Positions 19,466 through 28,815 are shown, numbered from the stretch's first letter. The stretch is 64,000 nucleotides of DNA from an uncultured Draconibacterium sp. (GCA_947492175.1 CANLMQ010000002.1:261945-325944), one strand, 5' to 3'. Notes: generated by a model not told the origin, from the sequence alone. Numbers and translations are program-made.

Positions 19466-22333
19466 CTAAATTCCTGATAAAAATGTTGACAAGTTTACTT
19501 CGCGTGAAAGGTCCATCTTTTTCCGCAAACGATAACGACTTATCTCAACGCCACGATCAGAAATATTTAAAAGAGTAGCAATTTCTTTTGAAGAAATGTT
19601 CATTCTGATGTAAGCACATAACCTTAAATCTTTTGGCGATAATTGAGGGTATTGTTTTTTTAGTCGATCAAAAAAATCGTTATGAACTTCATCAAAATAA
19701 GTTTCAAATATTTGATTCTGCTGCTCATTATCAATTTCTTTATTCACTCTTTTTTTCAAAATCACCATTTTTGATTTTACTGTACCATCGTCTGTAGTCT
19801 CCTGTATTTTCTGAAACTCCTGATTTAACTTTGTTAAGAACTTATTCTTTTGAATAATGTTATTGGTTTGGTTTGCAAGTTCTTTATCCCGATATATCAT
19901 ATCAGCCCTGAGCTTATCGTTTCTTAATTTAATAATTTCCTTTTCAGCCACAACTGCCTGATGTTGAAATATTTCTTCTTTTGCCTGCATTTCTTTCTGA
20001 TGTTTTTGCTTTTCCAACTCTTTTGATCTTTTAATGCGATGCCGGACAATAAGAACAATAAGTATGATTAGAATAACCAAAAAGATAATATATAACGAAT
20101 AGGCAAGCGAAGTTCTATACCATGGTGGTAGAATAACAAAATTGAATACATCAACATCACTTTCAATCCCGTAACTATTTAAGGCTTTTATTTTAAACGA
20201 ATACGCCCCCAAAGGGAGGTTCGTATAGTCTTTGTATATATCGGTAGTCCAATCCGACCATTCCTCAGAATAGTTTTCAAGGAAATAACTGAACTTTAGG
20301 TCGACCAGGCTTTCAAAAAACGGGGCAGTAAAATGAAATCGTATTGCGTTTTTTCTAAACGGAAATTCATATTGTTTTTCATTAGTTTGTAAAGGATAGA
20401 TTAGAGAGTCGATATAGTTAAGTTCAACTTTTGTAATAAACGATTTAAAATCCTTTGCAAAAGATTTGGGAAATTTTGAAGAATAATGAGCGAAGCCATC
20501 GTCGATGCCTAAAAAGACGTGATCATTGCTACGCGGATAAATAAACTCAAACTCACTTACATAATGTTCATTCAGCGATTCAAAGGGACTGGATATTTTT
20601 GTGTATGTCAAATCTTCATTTTTACGTAATACTCCTGATTCATTCTCCGAAATGTACCAAATATTACCACTGTCGTCGGTTATTACTGTTTTAATTCGCT
20701 CCTTTAATTCAAACAGTTCGTTAATTTCTTCAGCAGGTTTAAAAGAATCAGTAGCAGCATCAAAATCATACACACCATCAATAGTAGAAATATATTTTTT
20801 ACCATTCAAACTGAATAAAACATTTTGCACATCAGAAGGAAGCCCATTGCGACGGTTGTATAACTTAATATTAATAACGCTATCCAACGCATCATTTATC
20901 GACAAACGATAGATTCCTTTACCTCCATGACTCATCCAAATCTCGCCCGATTTTTCCTGAAACAAAAACCTCGACGACACATCAAACCCTTTTAGTTTTC
21001 TTTTGAATTTCCAACCTGAGCCATTCTTTTCAAGTAATACCAAACCATCATAATGCCCTCCCAATAAATAATCAGGATTTTTGTTTAATCGAATATACAC
21101 CCAGCCTCCTGGCACATCCGAGATTTTCGTTGCTTTTTTATTTTCAATTTTAAAAGTTCCGAAATTATGTCCACAAATTAATTGGCCGTCAAAAACAGCC
21201 AACGACCAAACCTGACCTTCTGTATTTTCTACCAGTTCAAAATCCTCCTTGTTTTGCCCTATATCATTAAATGGCTTAACAAACAGTCCCTGGTTGGTTC
21301 CCATATATAATTTGTTATTAAATACCTCGCAGCAATAACCGGTTCCCAACCTCCCTTTGGCTGTAATGTAACTAACCGGCGAATTAATTTCTACATATCC
21401 GATGCCATTATCCAACCCTAACCACAGGTTCTTTTCTTCATCAGAGAATACACTCAAAATTGTATTGTTTAGCAGTTCATTACTCTTGTTTATGCGTTGA
21501 ACAATCCTTCCGTCCTGATCTGAAATTAGCAATCCATCCAGAATAGTTCCAAAGGCCAGATGATTTCCCAATAAAGTAGTTGCACTAAATAGTTTACTGT
21601 TTTTTACCACTTCATTTACTTCAGTCTCCCAAACACTAATTCTCCCATGATCGTAAAAATAAAAGCCATTATGTGCGGTGCCTATTAATAAATGGTTTTC
21701 ACTAACTTCCAGAATCGACAAAATTTCAAAATGTTTTAAAGACTCTGCCCAAGGTACTTTTTCAATAAATCCGTTAAACATTTCGAACAATCCAACACCT
21801 GGCTCCTGAATAAGAAGTCGTCCGTTTACGTTAAATGAAAAATGAAATTTACTAACAGGATTCAACACTTTTATTTGTGTGCCATCATAAATGAAAAGTT
21901 TTTCGTAGGTCTGAAAAATAATATTTCCATTTATTTCATGTACTTTCCATACATCACCAAACTCACGATTGTCTTCTGGAATCAAATCAACCAAACTCTT
22001 ATAAACGTAATTCCCTCCAGATGTTTTTTCCAACATTCCAAAGTCATATAGCAGCCCCACGAAGATCCGATCCTGCGAATCAACAAGAACCGAGCGAACC
22101 ACCGAAAGCGGAACCTCAATTAATTCCCAATGAAAACCATCAAATACTAAAACACCGTCATTATTGGCAAAATACATAAAACCATTTTTATCCTCTGCAA
22201 TGTCCCAATTCTGAGTACCAGCTTTATAAACTGTTTTAGAATAATTCTGAATATTTGGAGTACCAATAAATTTTACCTGTGCAAATGTGTAAATAGGGAG
22301 TAATAATAGCAGTATTAAAACAGATTTACGCAT
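19466..22333 (-). CDS. Membrane-spanning sensor-regulator with periplasmic propeller, Y_Y_Y and LuxR-type HTH
   Basis: The 955-residue protein has a signal peptide (YTFAQ), a long periplasmic region of two-component-regulator propeller repeats (about 25-660), a Y_Y_Y domain (about 680-740), one membrane helix (about 745-768), a cytoplasmic coiled coil, and a C-terminal helix-turn-helix of LuxR/GerE kind (last 60 residues, SPKDLRLCAYIRMNISSKEIA ... RYRLRKKM). There is no histidine kinase or receiver domain, so it acts as a one-protein signal transducer: glycan sensed in the periplasm, DNA bound in the cytoplasm. Position next to susC suggests it controls the GH16/GH3 locus. HTH function is a family inference. 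Confidence 0.85.
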   Translation of the reverse strand: MRKSVLILLLLLPIYTFAQVKFIGTPNIQNYSKTVYKAGTQNWDIAEDKNGFMYFANNDGVLVFDGFHWELIEVPLSVVRSVLVDSQDRIFVGLLYDFGMLEKTSGGNYVYKSLVDLIPEDNREFGDVWKVHEINGNIIFQTYEKLFIYDGTQIKVLNPVSKFHFSFNVNGRLLIQEPGVGLFEMFNGFIEKVPWAESLKHFEILSILEVSENHLLIGTAHNGFYFYDHGRISVWETEVNEVVKNSKLFSATTLLGNHLAFGTILDGLLISDQDGRIVQRINKSNELLNNTILSVFSDEEKNLWLGLDNGIGYVEINSPVSYITAKGRLGTGYCCEVFNNKLYMGTNQGLFVKPFNDIGQNKEDFELVENTEGQVWSLAVFDGQLICGHNFGTFKIENKKATKISDVPGGWVYIRLNKNPDYLLGGHYDGLVLLEKNGSGWKFKRKLKGFDVSSRFLFQEKSGEIWMSHGGKGIYRLSINDALDSVINIKLYNRRNGLPSDVQNVLFSLNGKKYISTIDGVYDFDAATDSFKPAEEINELFELKERIKTVITDDSGNIWYISENESGVLRKNEDLTYTKISSPFESLNEHYVSEFEFIYPRSNDHVFLGIDDGFAHYSSKFPKSFAKDFKSFITKVELNYIDSLIYPLQTNEKQYEFPFRKNAIRFHFTAPFFESLVDLKFSYFLENYSEEWSDWTTDIYKDYTNLPLGAYSFKIKALNSYGIESDVDVFNFVILPPWYRTSLAYSLYIIFLVILIILIVLIVRHRIKRSKELEKQKHQKEMQAKEEIFQHQAVVAEKEIIKLRNDKLRADMIYRDKELANQTNNIIQKNKFLTKLNQEFQKIQETTDDGTVKSKMVILKKRVNKEIDNEQQNQIFETYFDEVHNDFFDRLKKQYPQLSPKDLRLCAYIRMNISSKEIATLLNISDRGVEISRYRLRKKMDLSREVNLSTFLSGI

Positions 22334-22400
22334 TCTTACGAAGTTAATTAGAAACTAAAATAACATTAATTTCCGAATGCTAAAGTTTAGGGGTATTTAA

Positions 22401-22832
22401 CTACGAAGGATTTTTATCTCTATCCTTGAAAAAACACTTTATGACATTTTTGGCTTCAGCCAAATCTGTGTAATTTACAAGAGTCAGATCATCGCAACCC
22501 GAAATCATTGCCGAAAGATATGTACCAACGTCAGGGCGAAAAAGACACAGTACTTTTTTCCCTGATTCAATAGCACGACCTATTTCGTAACCTACACCCA
22601 TTGAAACAGTTGTTACTTCAGCAACCAGTACATCAGAAGATTTAAGCCACTCCAGGTCACGATCGTGAATAAATTTATCGTTCGGGCCATCATCGCCAAC
22701 ACTGGTGAGTGCCGGATCGCCAACATGTTCGGTAAGCACCTCTCCAAAGGTTTTCAGAAATTCAATGATTTGAAAATAAAGAGCTGCATCTTCTCGCCCT
22801 CCCCGAATAGATCCTGCAAAATAGATTTTCAC
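22401..22832 (-). CDS. 2'-deoxynucleoside 5'-phosphate N-hydrolase, DNPH1/Rcl type
   Basis: The gene starts at a GTG and encodes 143 residues. It matches the eukaryotic DNPH1 (Rcl) pattern along its full length: IYFAGSIRGGRED at the start, LTEHVGDP, HDRDLEWL, VAEVTTVSMGVGYEIGRA, and CLFRPD ... SAMISG. Glu83 in GYEIGRA is the predicted catalytic residue. The enzyme family hydrolyses the N-glycosidic bond of deoxynucleoside 5'-monophosphates, and is related to nucleoside 2-deoxyribosyltransferases. It could clean the nucleotide pool of damaged or modified dNMPs. It lies alone between the regulator gene and ctpA, on the same strand. Confidence 0.82.
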   Translation of the reverse strand: MKIYFAGSIRGGREDAALYFQIIEFLKTFGEVLTEHVGDPALTSVGDDGPNDKFIHDRDLEWLKSSDVLVAEVTTVSMGVGYEIGRAIESGKKVLCLFRPDVGTYLSAMISGCDDLTLVNYTDLAEAKNVIKCFFKDRDKNPS

Positions 22833-22995
22833 TTGAATATATTTTGGTTAATGTCCTGTATTACAATCTCATTTAACGCCAATGCAGATTTAGTGCTTCG
22901 ATACCCGTGGAACTCGCATGGACAAGTTATACAGCCAAAGCCCGGAGCACCTTTTACTTAAACTTTAAACCCTGACTCATAAGAAATAAGCAGGA

Positions 22996-24720
22996 TTAGT
23001 TGGCCACAACATTCTCCCAAAAGTAATCCTCGCTACGTTCATTTACAGGATGAATAGAAGCAATTATTTTCCCCGCCTGGAAATACGACGAATACGCCGT
23101 TTCAGAATTTAACTCCTCAATGGCTTTTTTAATACCGTCATCATCGTTAATTGCAGAACGAATTGCTCCTTTTTGATAATAGTAGCGTGTAACAATCTCA
23201 TCTTTTAACAGATCGCTCACTTCACTTTTGAATTCTCGTAAATCTTTTTCAAGATTCGGCTCCAGCTTTGCCTTTAAGGCTGCAAATTCCGATTCGGCAA
23301 TACCATAATACTTCTCTCTTTTTGCCGTTTCCATCAATTTATCAAACTCATCCTGCGATTGCGAATCGTATTTGAAATCACTGTTTTTTACAAAATCGGT
23401 GAACTGTGTATAAATATCGTCTGTAATTTTAAAATCTTCCGGCTGAGCGATCGATTCGTTTTCGTTCGAAAATTTAGTAGCATAATCGAAAATCAGAAAA
23501 CGGGTTATCAGCTCAATACTTAATGAACTTAGCTTGTCTGCATCGATTTTAATATCCGGAACTACACCACCGCCATCGTATACTTTGCGGCCTTTTTTTG
23601 TGGTAAATTCCGAAATCAGAGAATCAGGAACATGTCCAACACTGCCATCTTCGTTCCGGTGAGAATAATCCAACGCCTGAATACAACGCCCACTCGGAAT
23701 ATAATATTTTGCTGTAGTAACTTTAAGTTTTGTGTTGTAGCTCAGGTCGCGGGTAGTTTGTACCAATCCTTTTCCAAAAGTACGCGAACCAACCACTATG
23801 CCACGATCCAGATCCTGGATTGCTCCCGCAACGATTTCGGAAGCCGAAGCAGAACCACGATTTACCAAAACGGCAATTTTTATTGTTGTATCCATAGGAG
23901 CCGCGGTAGCTTTATAAACTTTGTCCCACTGTTTTACTTTTCCCTTAGTACTTACAATTTCTTCACCCTGTGGCACAAAAAAGTTCACAATTTTTACCGC
24001 TTCTATCAACAATCCTCCCGGATTTCCGCGCAGGTCAAGTACCAACGATTCAGGATTCTTTTCTTTTAACTCAAGGTAAGCTTTTTGAACCTCCTGGCTG
24101 CAATTAGCTGTAAACTGCGACAAACAAATATAAGCCGTTTTATTATCCAGCATTCCGTAATAAGGCACTGCATTTATCGATATTTTCTCGCGAATAACTT
24201 CTACTGTAAATGGCTTTTTTGTGCCCATCCGCTGCAATTTTATTTCTACCGGTTTGTGGGCAGGTCCTTTTAGCAGATTACTCACATCCTCGGTGCTCAT
24301 GTTTTTTGTATCTTTTCCTGAAACCTCAAGAATCTGATCTCCTGCCTTAATTCCCGATTTCTGTGCCGGGAAACCTTCGTAAGGTTCAGAAATTACAATC
24401 TTATCATTTTGTTTTCCAATTAAAGCACCAATCCCGGCATATTCTCCCGTGGTCATAAACCGGAAATCTTCCATCTGGTCTTCCGAAATATAATTTGTGT
24501 AAGGATCGAGCGATTCCAACATCTGATCGATGCTGGTTTTTACCAATTCATTTGGATTAACCTCGTCAACATAAAACATATTCAGCTCTCTGAATAAGGT
24601 ATGATAAATATCCAGATTCTTTGCAATTTCAAAATTTTTCTCATCGCGGGTAAAACTGAAAAATGTAATTCCAACTACCGCTACTATTGTTATTCCGATC
24701 CAAATTTTCCTCTTCATCAT
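22996..24720 (-). CDS. ctpA: C-terminal processing peptidase, S41 family
   Basis: The 574-residue protein has an N-terminal membrane anchor or signal (6-23), a PDZ domain (about 85-175) and the S41 protease core (about 180-390). The catalytic pair is Ser292 in RGSASASEI and Lys317 in FGKGLVQ, with Gln321, at the same 25-residue spacing as in E. coli Prc. The C-terminal 180 residues are a helical extension common in Bacteroidota members. It degrades or trims periplasmic proteins from the C-terminus. Two ATG codons are adjacent at the start. A TACTTTTG box about 50 nt upstream on the minus strand is a probable promoter. Confidence 0.92.
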   Translation of the reverse strand: MMKRKIWIGITIVAVVGITFFSFTRDEKNFEIAKNLDIYHTLFRELNMFYVDEVNPNELVKTSIDQMLESLDPYTNYISEDQMEDFRFMTTGEYAGIGALIGKQNDKIVISEPYEGFPAQKSGIKAGDQILEVSGKDTKNMSTEDVSNLLKGPAHKPVEIKLQRMGTKKPFTVEVIREKISINAVPYYGMLDNKTAYICLSQFTANCSQEVQKAYLELKEKNPESLVLDLRGNPGGLLIEAVKIVNFFVPQGEEIVSTKGKVKQWDKVYKATAAPMDTTIKIAVLVNRGSASASEIVAGAIQDLDRGIVVGSRTFGKGLVQTTRDLSYNTKLKVTTAKYYIPSGRCIQALDYSHRNEDGSVGHVPDSLISEFTTKKGRKVYDGGGVVPDIKIDADKLSSLSIELITRFLIFDYATKFSNENESIAQPEDFKITDDIYTQFTDFVKNSDFKYDSQSQDEFDKLMETAKREKYYGIAESEFAALKAKLEPNLEKDLREFKSEVSDLLKDEIVTRYYYQKGAIRSAINDDDGIKKAIEELNSETAYSSYFQAGKIIASIHPVNERSEDYFWENVVAN

Positions 24721-24769
24721 TGTCTTGTTTTCTGTATTAATAATCTGACAATATTTTTTGTTGAATTGC

Positions 24770-24777
24770 CAAAAGTA
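24770..24777 (-). promoter_or_regulatory. Bacteroidota -7 promoter box upstream of ctpA
   Basis: On the minus strand the bases read TACTTTTG, an exact match to TAnnTTTG, 49 nt upstream of the ctpA start. No clear -33 TTTG was found at the expected distance. Confidence 0.45.
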
Positions 24778-24994
24778 TAAAAACTTACTTTATATAGGTC
24801 ACCAACACTACAATTCCGTTACGTTAATTTATATTAAAACCAGTATTTTATGAAGATTTTTCCAGCCTGATTTGTTCAAAACGAAACCAACAAAAGTTAA
24901 TTGAGGTTAAAATCAAATCTCCGTTAAACCTTCAAAACTCCTGAGAGTCAAAACTTCAGTTTGGTAATAATTAAAATAGAAAAAAATGAAACTA

Positions 24995-25035
24995 GCAAGT
25001 GAAATTTCACAGAGAAATATGATTATACCACTTGC
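24995..25035. promoter_or_regulatory. Nested palindromes upstream of the Spy-like gene
   Basis: Within the 356-base gap between ctpA and the Spy-like gene, GCAAGTG (24995-25001) and CACTTGC (25029-25035) form an inverted repeat, and GTGAAATTTCAC (24999-25010) is a perfect 12-bp palindrome overlapping its left arm. These could be an operator or leader hairpin. The rest of the gap (24778-24994) is AT-rich and shows nothing else. Confidence 0.35.
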
Positions 25036-25076
25036 GAGTTCCATGAGTTACCGTTAACAATTAAAAATATAAACGA

Positions 25077-25586
25077 ATGAAAACAAGAATTTTAAGCATG
25101 CTGTTAATTGCAGTTTTTGCAATTTCAACAACTACAATGGCACAGAATCAAATGCCACACCCAAAAAATCAGGAGCAAAAGAAAATGGTATTGCACAACC
25201 AGCACAAACAAAGGGCAGACCGCTTCGAGAATTTTTTTACTGAAGATCAAAAAACAAAGATTAAAGAACTCAGGCTGGAAACAGCCAAACAAATTAAGCC
25301 CTTAAAAAATGAGTTAAACGAACTAAAGGCAAAACAACAAACTTTAACTACTGCCGACAATGCAGATCTGAAAGCAATTAATGCAAACATTGATAAAATG
25401 TCGGGATTAAAAGCAGACATTGAAAAGGTGATGGCAAAACAACACCAGGCAATTCGCTCGATGCTTAGCGAAGAACAGCTTATTAAATTTGACGCCATGA
25501 AAAACAAAATGCACCACAGAAAAGGAGATTTTGAAAAAAGAGAAATGCAAAGAGGCAATAAAAGATATTTGGGGGAAAGATCTTAA
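25077..25586 (+). CDS. Spy/CpxP-like periplasmic protein
   Basis: The 169-residue protein has a signal peptide (ISTTTMA) followed by a wholly helical, highly charged protein with the heptad-like segments FTEDQKTKIKELR and MLSEEQLIKFDAM, which resemble the LTxxQ motifs of the Spy/CpxP family. Such proteins are periplasmic ATP-independent chaperones or metal/stress sensors. The Met/His-rich N-terminus and MHHRK near the end could bind metal. It is monocistronic, with a strong terminator 25 nt downstream. Family membership is moderately sure; the specific role is not known. Confidence 0.65.
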   Translation: MKTRILSMLLIAVFAISTTTMAQNQMPHPKNQEQKKMVLHNQHKQRADRFENFFTEDQKTKIKELRLETAKQIKPLKNELNELKAKQQTLTTADNADLKAINANIDKMSGLKADIEKVMAKQHQAIRSMLSEEQLIKFDAMKNKMHHRKGDFEKREMQRGNKRYLGERS

Positions 25587-25608
25587 GTATTTGCTAAAAC
25601 AGAAAACG

Positions 25609-25640
25609 AAAAGCCGGCAAAATAATTTGCCGGCTTTTTT
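25609..25640 (+). terminator. Rho-independent terminator after the Spy-like gene
   Basis: AAGCCGGCAAA pairs with TTTGCCGGCTT around a 4-nt ATAA loop and is followed by a T-run. Confidence 0.88.
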
Positions 25641-25746
25641 ATGCCCGATTCATCGATAAAAATCCCTCATTTGACGAATAAATTGTCATTACAACACCAG
25701 TTTCCAATAACTTGCCTCAAAATAATAAACCAAGCAATTTATCACC

Positions 25747-26466
25747 ATGAAACAGATTTTAGTAATTCTAACTGCAATACTAATGATGCATTTCTGCTCA
25801 TCGTGTATTTTTTCACCTTCAATAAAGGGAAATGGAAATGTGGAACAGGAAACCCGAAACCCGGGTAATTTTGATGTAATTAAAGTTAGCCGCGGAATAA
25901 ATGTTTATATCTCACAGGGCAAAAAAAGCAGCATTGTAGTAAAGGCTGATGAAAATCTTCTGGATATTATTGAAACAGAAAACGTTCGTGGCGTTCTGGA
26001 AATCTCAGCAAAAAACAACATTCGAAATGCAACAGCTAAAAATGTTTATGTTACTACACCAGATTTAACAATGTTAAAAGCATTTGCCGGAAGTAATGTG
26101 TATTCAGAAACCATCATTCATTCTTATGAACTTGAAATTTCCGCCTCTGCAGGCAGCAACATTTCGCTCGAAATAAATTCGGATATAACAGTTGTTTCAG
26201 CACATGCCGGATCGAACATAACATTAAGCGGAGAAACAAAAAACTTCGAGGTGAAAGTTAGTTCGGGATCGAATATAAAAGCCACCAACCTTACAGCTCA
26301 AAGCTGCAAAGCACGGGCCAGTAGCGGAGGAAACATTTGGATTACAGCAGAAAAAAACCTGAAAGGAAGAGCCGGAAGCGGAGGAAATATTTTTTATTAC
26401 GGGAACCCGGAAAGTACTGAAATTGAAAAATCTTCAGGAGGAAATGTAATCAGAAAAGAACAATGA
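25747..26466 (+). CDS. Head GIN domain (DUF2807) lipoprotein
   Basis: A 239-residue protein with a lipobox (HFCSSC, Cys20). The mature part is a DUF2807/head-GIN domain: an initial FDVIKVSRGINVYISQG strand pair, then a beta-solenoid of repeated short turns such as SAGSN, HAGSN, SSGSN, SSGGN and GSGGN, ending GGNVIRKE. DUF2807 proteins are predicted surface or periplasmic beta-helices of unknown function, sometimes labelled auto-transporter adhesin heads. It is a paralogue of the next gene, which has Asp where this one has Asn in the repeat. The two genes are 162 nt apart on the same strand. Confidence 0.82.
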   Translation: MKQILVILTAILMMHFCSSCIFSPSIKGNGNVEQETRNPGNFDVIKVSRGINVYISQGKKSSIVVKADENLLDIIETENVRGVLEISAKNNIRNATAKNVYVTTPDLTMLKAFAGSNVYSETIIHSYELEISASAGSNISLEINSDITVVSAHAGSNITLSGETKNFEVKVSSGSNIKATNLTAQSCKARASSGGNIWITAEKNLKGRAGSGGNIFYYGNPESTEIEKSSGGNVIRKEQ

Positions 26467-26628
26467 AAAGCGCGTGTTATTATACAAATCATCAATTTTA
26501 GCATCCACTATTTGTAACGTACTATTATTTCTTTCGTCATTACAAAGAATCAAAATCAGAATATAGTGGAACAAAACAAATCTGCTGAAAACACTGGAGA
26601 ATTATAAAACACCAATAAATATTTACGA

Positions 26629-27342
26629 ATGAAAACATTTAAAATTCTGTTTTTTCTGATACTGACAACGGTTGTCGGAATAAACAATGCAACTGCTGGA
26701 AACAGCGATGAAACACAAATCCGCAATGTTGAATATTTTAATGCCATAAAAGTTTCAACAGGAATTGACTTATACCTGACCATGGGCAACTCGGAAGAAG
26801 TTAAAATTGTTGCAGACGACGATATTATTGACGACTTAAAAACCGAAGTAAAAGATGGTACTTTACACATTTACCTGAAAAAAAATAACAATTGGTTTAA
26901 CTGGGGTGGCAACCAAACCAAAAAAGCTTATGTAACTGTTCGCGAATTGGTTGCCCTTCACGCATCTTCGGGCTCCGATGTAAAATCCGAAAATACAATT
27001 AAAGGAGAATCGCTGGAAGTAAAAGCCAGTAGTGGCAGCGATGTTGTACTCGACGTTTTTTACAAAAACCTGTCGGTAGATACCAGCAGTGGTTCCGATG
27101 CCAAAATCAGCGGGAGGGTAAAAACATTTGAGGCTGAAAGCAGCAGCGGCTCCGACATAAAAGCACATGATCTCGAAGCAAAAATTGGTAAACTCAGGGC
27201 AAGTAGTGGTTCCGATATTACTGCTACAGTCACCGACGAACTTTATGCCAGAGCCAGTAGCGGAGCTGACATCAGCTATTATGGTAATCCTGAAATTCGC
27301 GATACCGATGAATCGAGTGGTGGTGATGTTAGGCGCAAGTAA
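26629..27342 (+). CDS. Head GIN domain (DUF2807) exported protein with SSGSD repeats
   Basis: The 237-residue protein starts with a non-lipoprotein signal peptide (GINNATAG) and shares the FNAIKVSTGIDLYLTMGN opening and YYGNPE ending with its upstream paralogue. Its beta-solenoid carries a regular turn motif SSGSD, repeated at about 17-20-residue spacing (six copies plus SSGAD and SSGGD). The aligned aspartates would form an acidic ladder on one face, possibly a cation-binding line; this is inference. Function of the family is unknown. A good terminator follows 20 nt downstream. Confidence 0.82.
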   Translation: MKTFKILFFLILTTVVGINNATAGNSDETQIRNVEYFNAIKVSTGIDLYLTMGNSEEVKIVADDDIIDDLKTEVKDGTLHIYLKKNNNWFNWGGNQTKKAYVTVRELVALHASSGSDVKSENTIKGESLEVKASSGSDVVLDVFYKNLSVDTSSGSDAKISGRVKTFEAESSSGSDIKAHDLEAKIGKLRASSGSDITATVTDELYARASSGADISYYGNPEIRDTDESSGGDVRRK

Positions 27343-27362
27343 AATAATAATAGTAATGAAAG

Positions 27363-27387
27363 AGGCGGTTTTCACCGCCTTTTTTTA
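27363..27387 (+). terminator. Rho-independent terminator after the DUF2807 pair
   Basis: AGGCGGT pairs with ACCGCCT around a TTTC loop and is followed by seven T residues. Confidence 0.85.
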
Positions 27388-27418
27388 TGCTCTGTATTTA
27401 TGAATTCAACATAAACTG

Positions 27419-27426
27419 TAAATTTG
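27419..27426 (+). promoter_or_regulatory. -7 promoter box upstream of the DUF5723 gene
   Basis: TAAATTTG matches TAnnTTTG exactly, 16 nt before the start codon at 27443, which would give a very short leader. No -33 TTTG was found. Confidence 0.45.
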
Positions 27427-27442
27427 TGTTTACTAGCATTGT

Positions 27443-28810
27443 ATGAAGGATTCTGTTTGTAAAAAATTTAGTCTTTGGATACTACTTATCACCGTAATTT
27501 TTCCTGTGCTTGCCCAGGATGGAAATCCTTTGCAATTTTTATCTGATGTCAGTCAGTCGTCCAGAATCAATCCGGCATTTCAAAATAAAACAGATAAATT
27601 AATTATTGGCTTGCCTGTTTTGGCAGGAATCACTGTAAACTGGCAGTCAAATTTTCCCATTAATAACCTTAGTACCAATAATTTTACAACAGATTTTTAT
27701 AACAGCCTGGAAAATAAATCCGGCAAAGCTTTTTATTCAACACATATCCCACTCATTTTTTTAAGCTTCAAAAACAACATTGGTACTTTTCGCTTCTCTG
27801 TTTCAGAGAAGATTATCGGAAAAACGAATTTCAGTGACGAAATGGTAAACTTTATCGCACAAGGTCTTCTCCCTTATTACGGGAAAAGCGAGGATTTTGG
27901 GCCACTTTCATTCTCGTCTCATTATTATCGAGAAATTGCATTTGCCTATTCAACCGAGATTATACCGAATTTACATATCGGCATACGTCCAAAAATACTT
28001 TTCAGTAAGTTTTATTACGCCATTGAAGATGCGTTCTACAAAGTTGAAACACTTAACGAAACGGAGATACTTGTTTTAAAACCGGAAGGAAATTATACCG
28101 TTTCAGGCCCCATAAAAGTTGTTGTTAACCAAGAAAATAATACTGAGGCAATAAAACCCGATATTAAGCCCGGCGATTATTTTATCAATTTCAGAAACAT
28201 GGGTACCGGCATTGATTTGGGACTAAATTTTACTCCAAATAAAGAAACCGAACTTTCTGTATCAATACTCGATATTGGCTTTACCGGGCTGAAACATAAA
28301 ACCTACAACGTAACCTACACGCACCCCATTCATTACACAAAAGAAGATCTGTACCAGTCGGCCCATCCCGAAGCCCCCCGCTACTGGTCTCCGTCGGAAG
28401 CTCTGGCTGCTTTTTCCGATTCGATACCTTCAATTACAACTATCAACAACATACAAAAAGGGCTGGTTAAAACCCTCCCTCTTCAAATTAACGCCATGCT
28501 GCGACACAAACTCGCAAATCACTTACAATTCGGGTTATCAAATCACTTTACATACTACAAAAACCAAAGTGTAAATTATTTAACAGGATTTATAGGAACC
28601 AGACTGGGCCAGAATTTTGAATTGGCCGGCACAATAAATGTTTATGATTTCGAACGCGTATTCCCGGGCTTAGGAGCAAGTTACACCAGCAAATCTTTAC
28701 AGTACTTTATCTCTACAAATAATTTTTTAGAACTAGTGCAGCCAACTTCGGCAAAAAATTTAAATTTGTGTTTTGGTGTAAACTTTTTATTTTCCAAAGC
28801 AGAAAACTAG
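27443..28810 (+). CDS. DUF5723-type predicted outer-membrane barrel protein
   Basis: The 455-residue protein has a signal peptide (VIFPVLAQ) and then the pattern of Bacteroidota DUF5723/PorV-like barrels: an early R-I-N-P-A-F motif, many amphipathic strands, and repeated FRNMGTGIDLGLNF and LSVSILDIGFTGL segments. No enzyme motif is present. It probably lies in the outer membrane; function is unknown. The small DUF4834 gene follows after 5 nt, so the two are likely co-transcribed. Confidence 0.7.
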   Translation: MKDSVCKKFSLWILLITVIFPVLAQDGNPLQFLSDVSQSSRINPAFQNKTDKLIIGLPVLAGITVNWQSNFPINNLSTNNFTTDFYNSLENKSGKAFYSTHIPLIFLSFKNNIGTFRFSVSEKIIGKTNFSDEMVNFIAQGLLPYYGKSEDFGPLSFSSHYYREIAFAYSTEIIPNLHIGIRPKILFSKFYYAIEDAFYKVETLNETEILVLKPEGNYTVSGPIKVVVNQENNTEAIKPDIKPGDYFINFRNMGTGIDLGLNFTPNKETELSVSILDIGFTGLKHKTYNVTYTHPIHYTKEDLYQSAHPEAPRYWSPSEALAAFSDSIPSITTINNIQKGLVKTLPLQINAMLRHKLANHLQFGLSNHFTYYKNQSVNYLTGFIGTRLGQNFELAGTINVYDFERVFPGLGASYTSKSLQYFISTNNFLELVQPTSAKNLNLCFGVNFLFSKAEN

Positions 28811-28815
28811 AAAAC

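Noticed and set aside
22834..22961. Open stretch of about 42 codons on the minus strand with CITCPCEFHG, whose stop overlaps the GTG start of the DNPH1-like gene
   Set aside because: It has no ATG or GTG and only one late TTG start after the preceding stop. The Cys/His pattern is not a full Rieske or other motif. It could be a gene remnant but cannot be supported.
26863..27375. 170-codon open frame on the minus strand
   Set aside because: It is the antisense shadow of the repetitive DUF2807 gene; it has no family features and the + gene has signal peptide and terminator.
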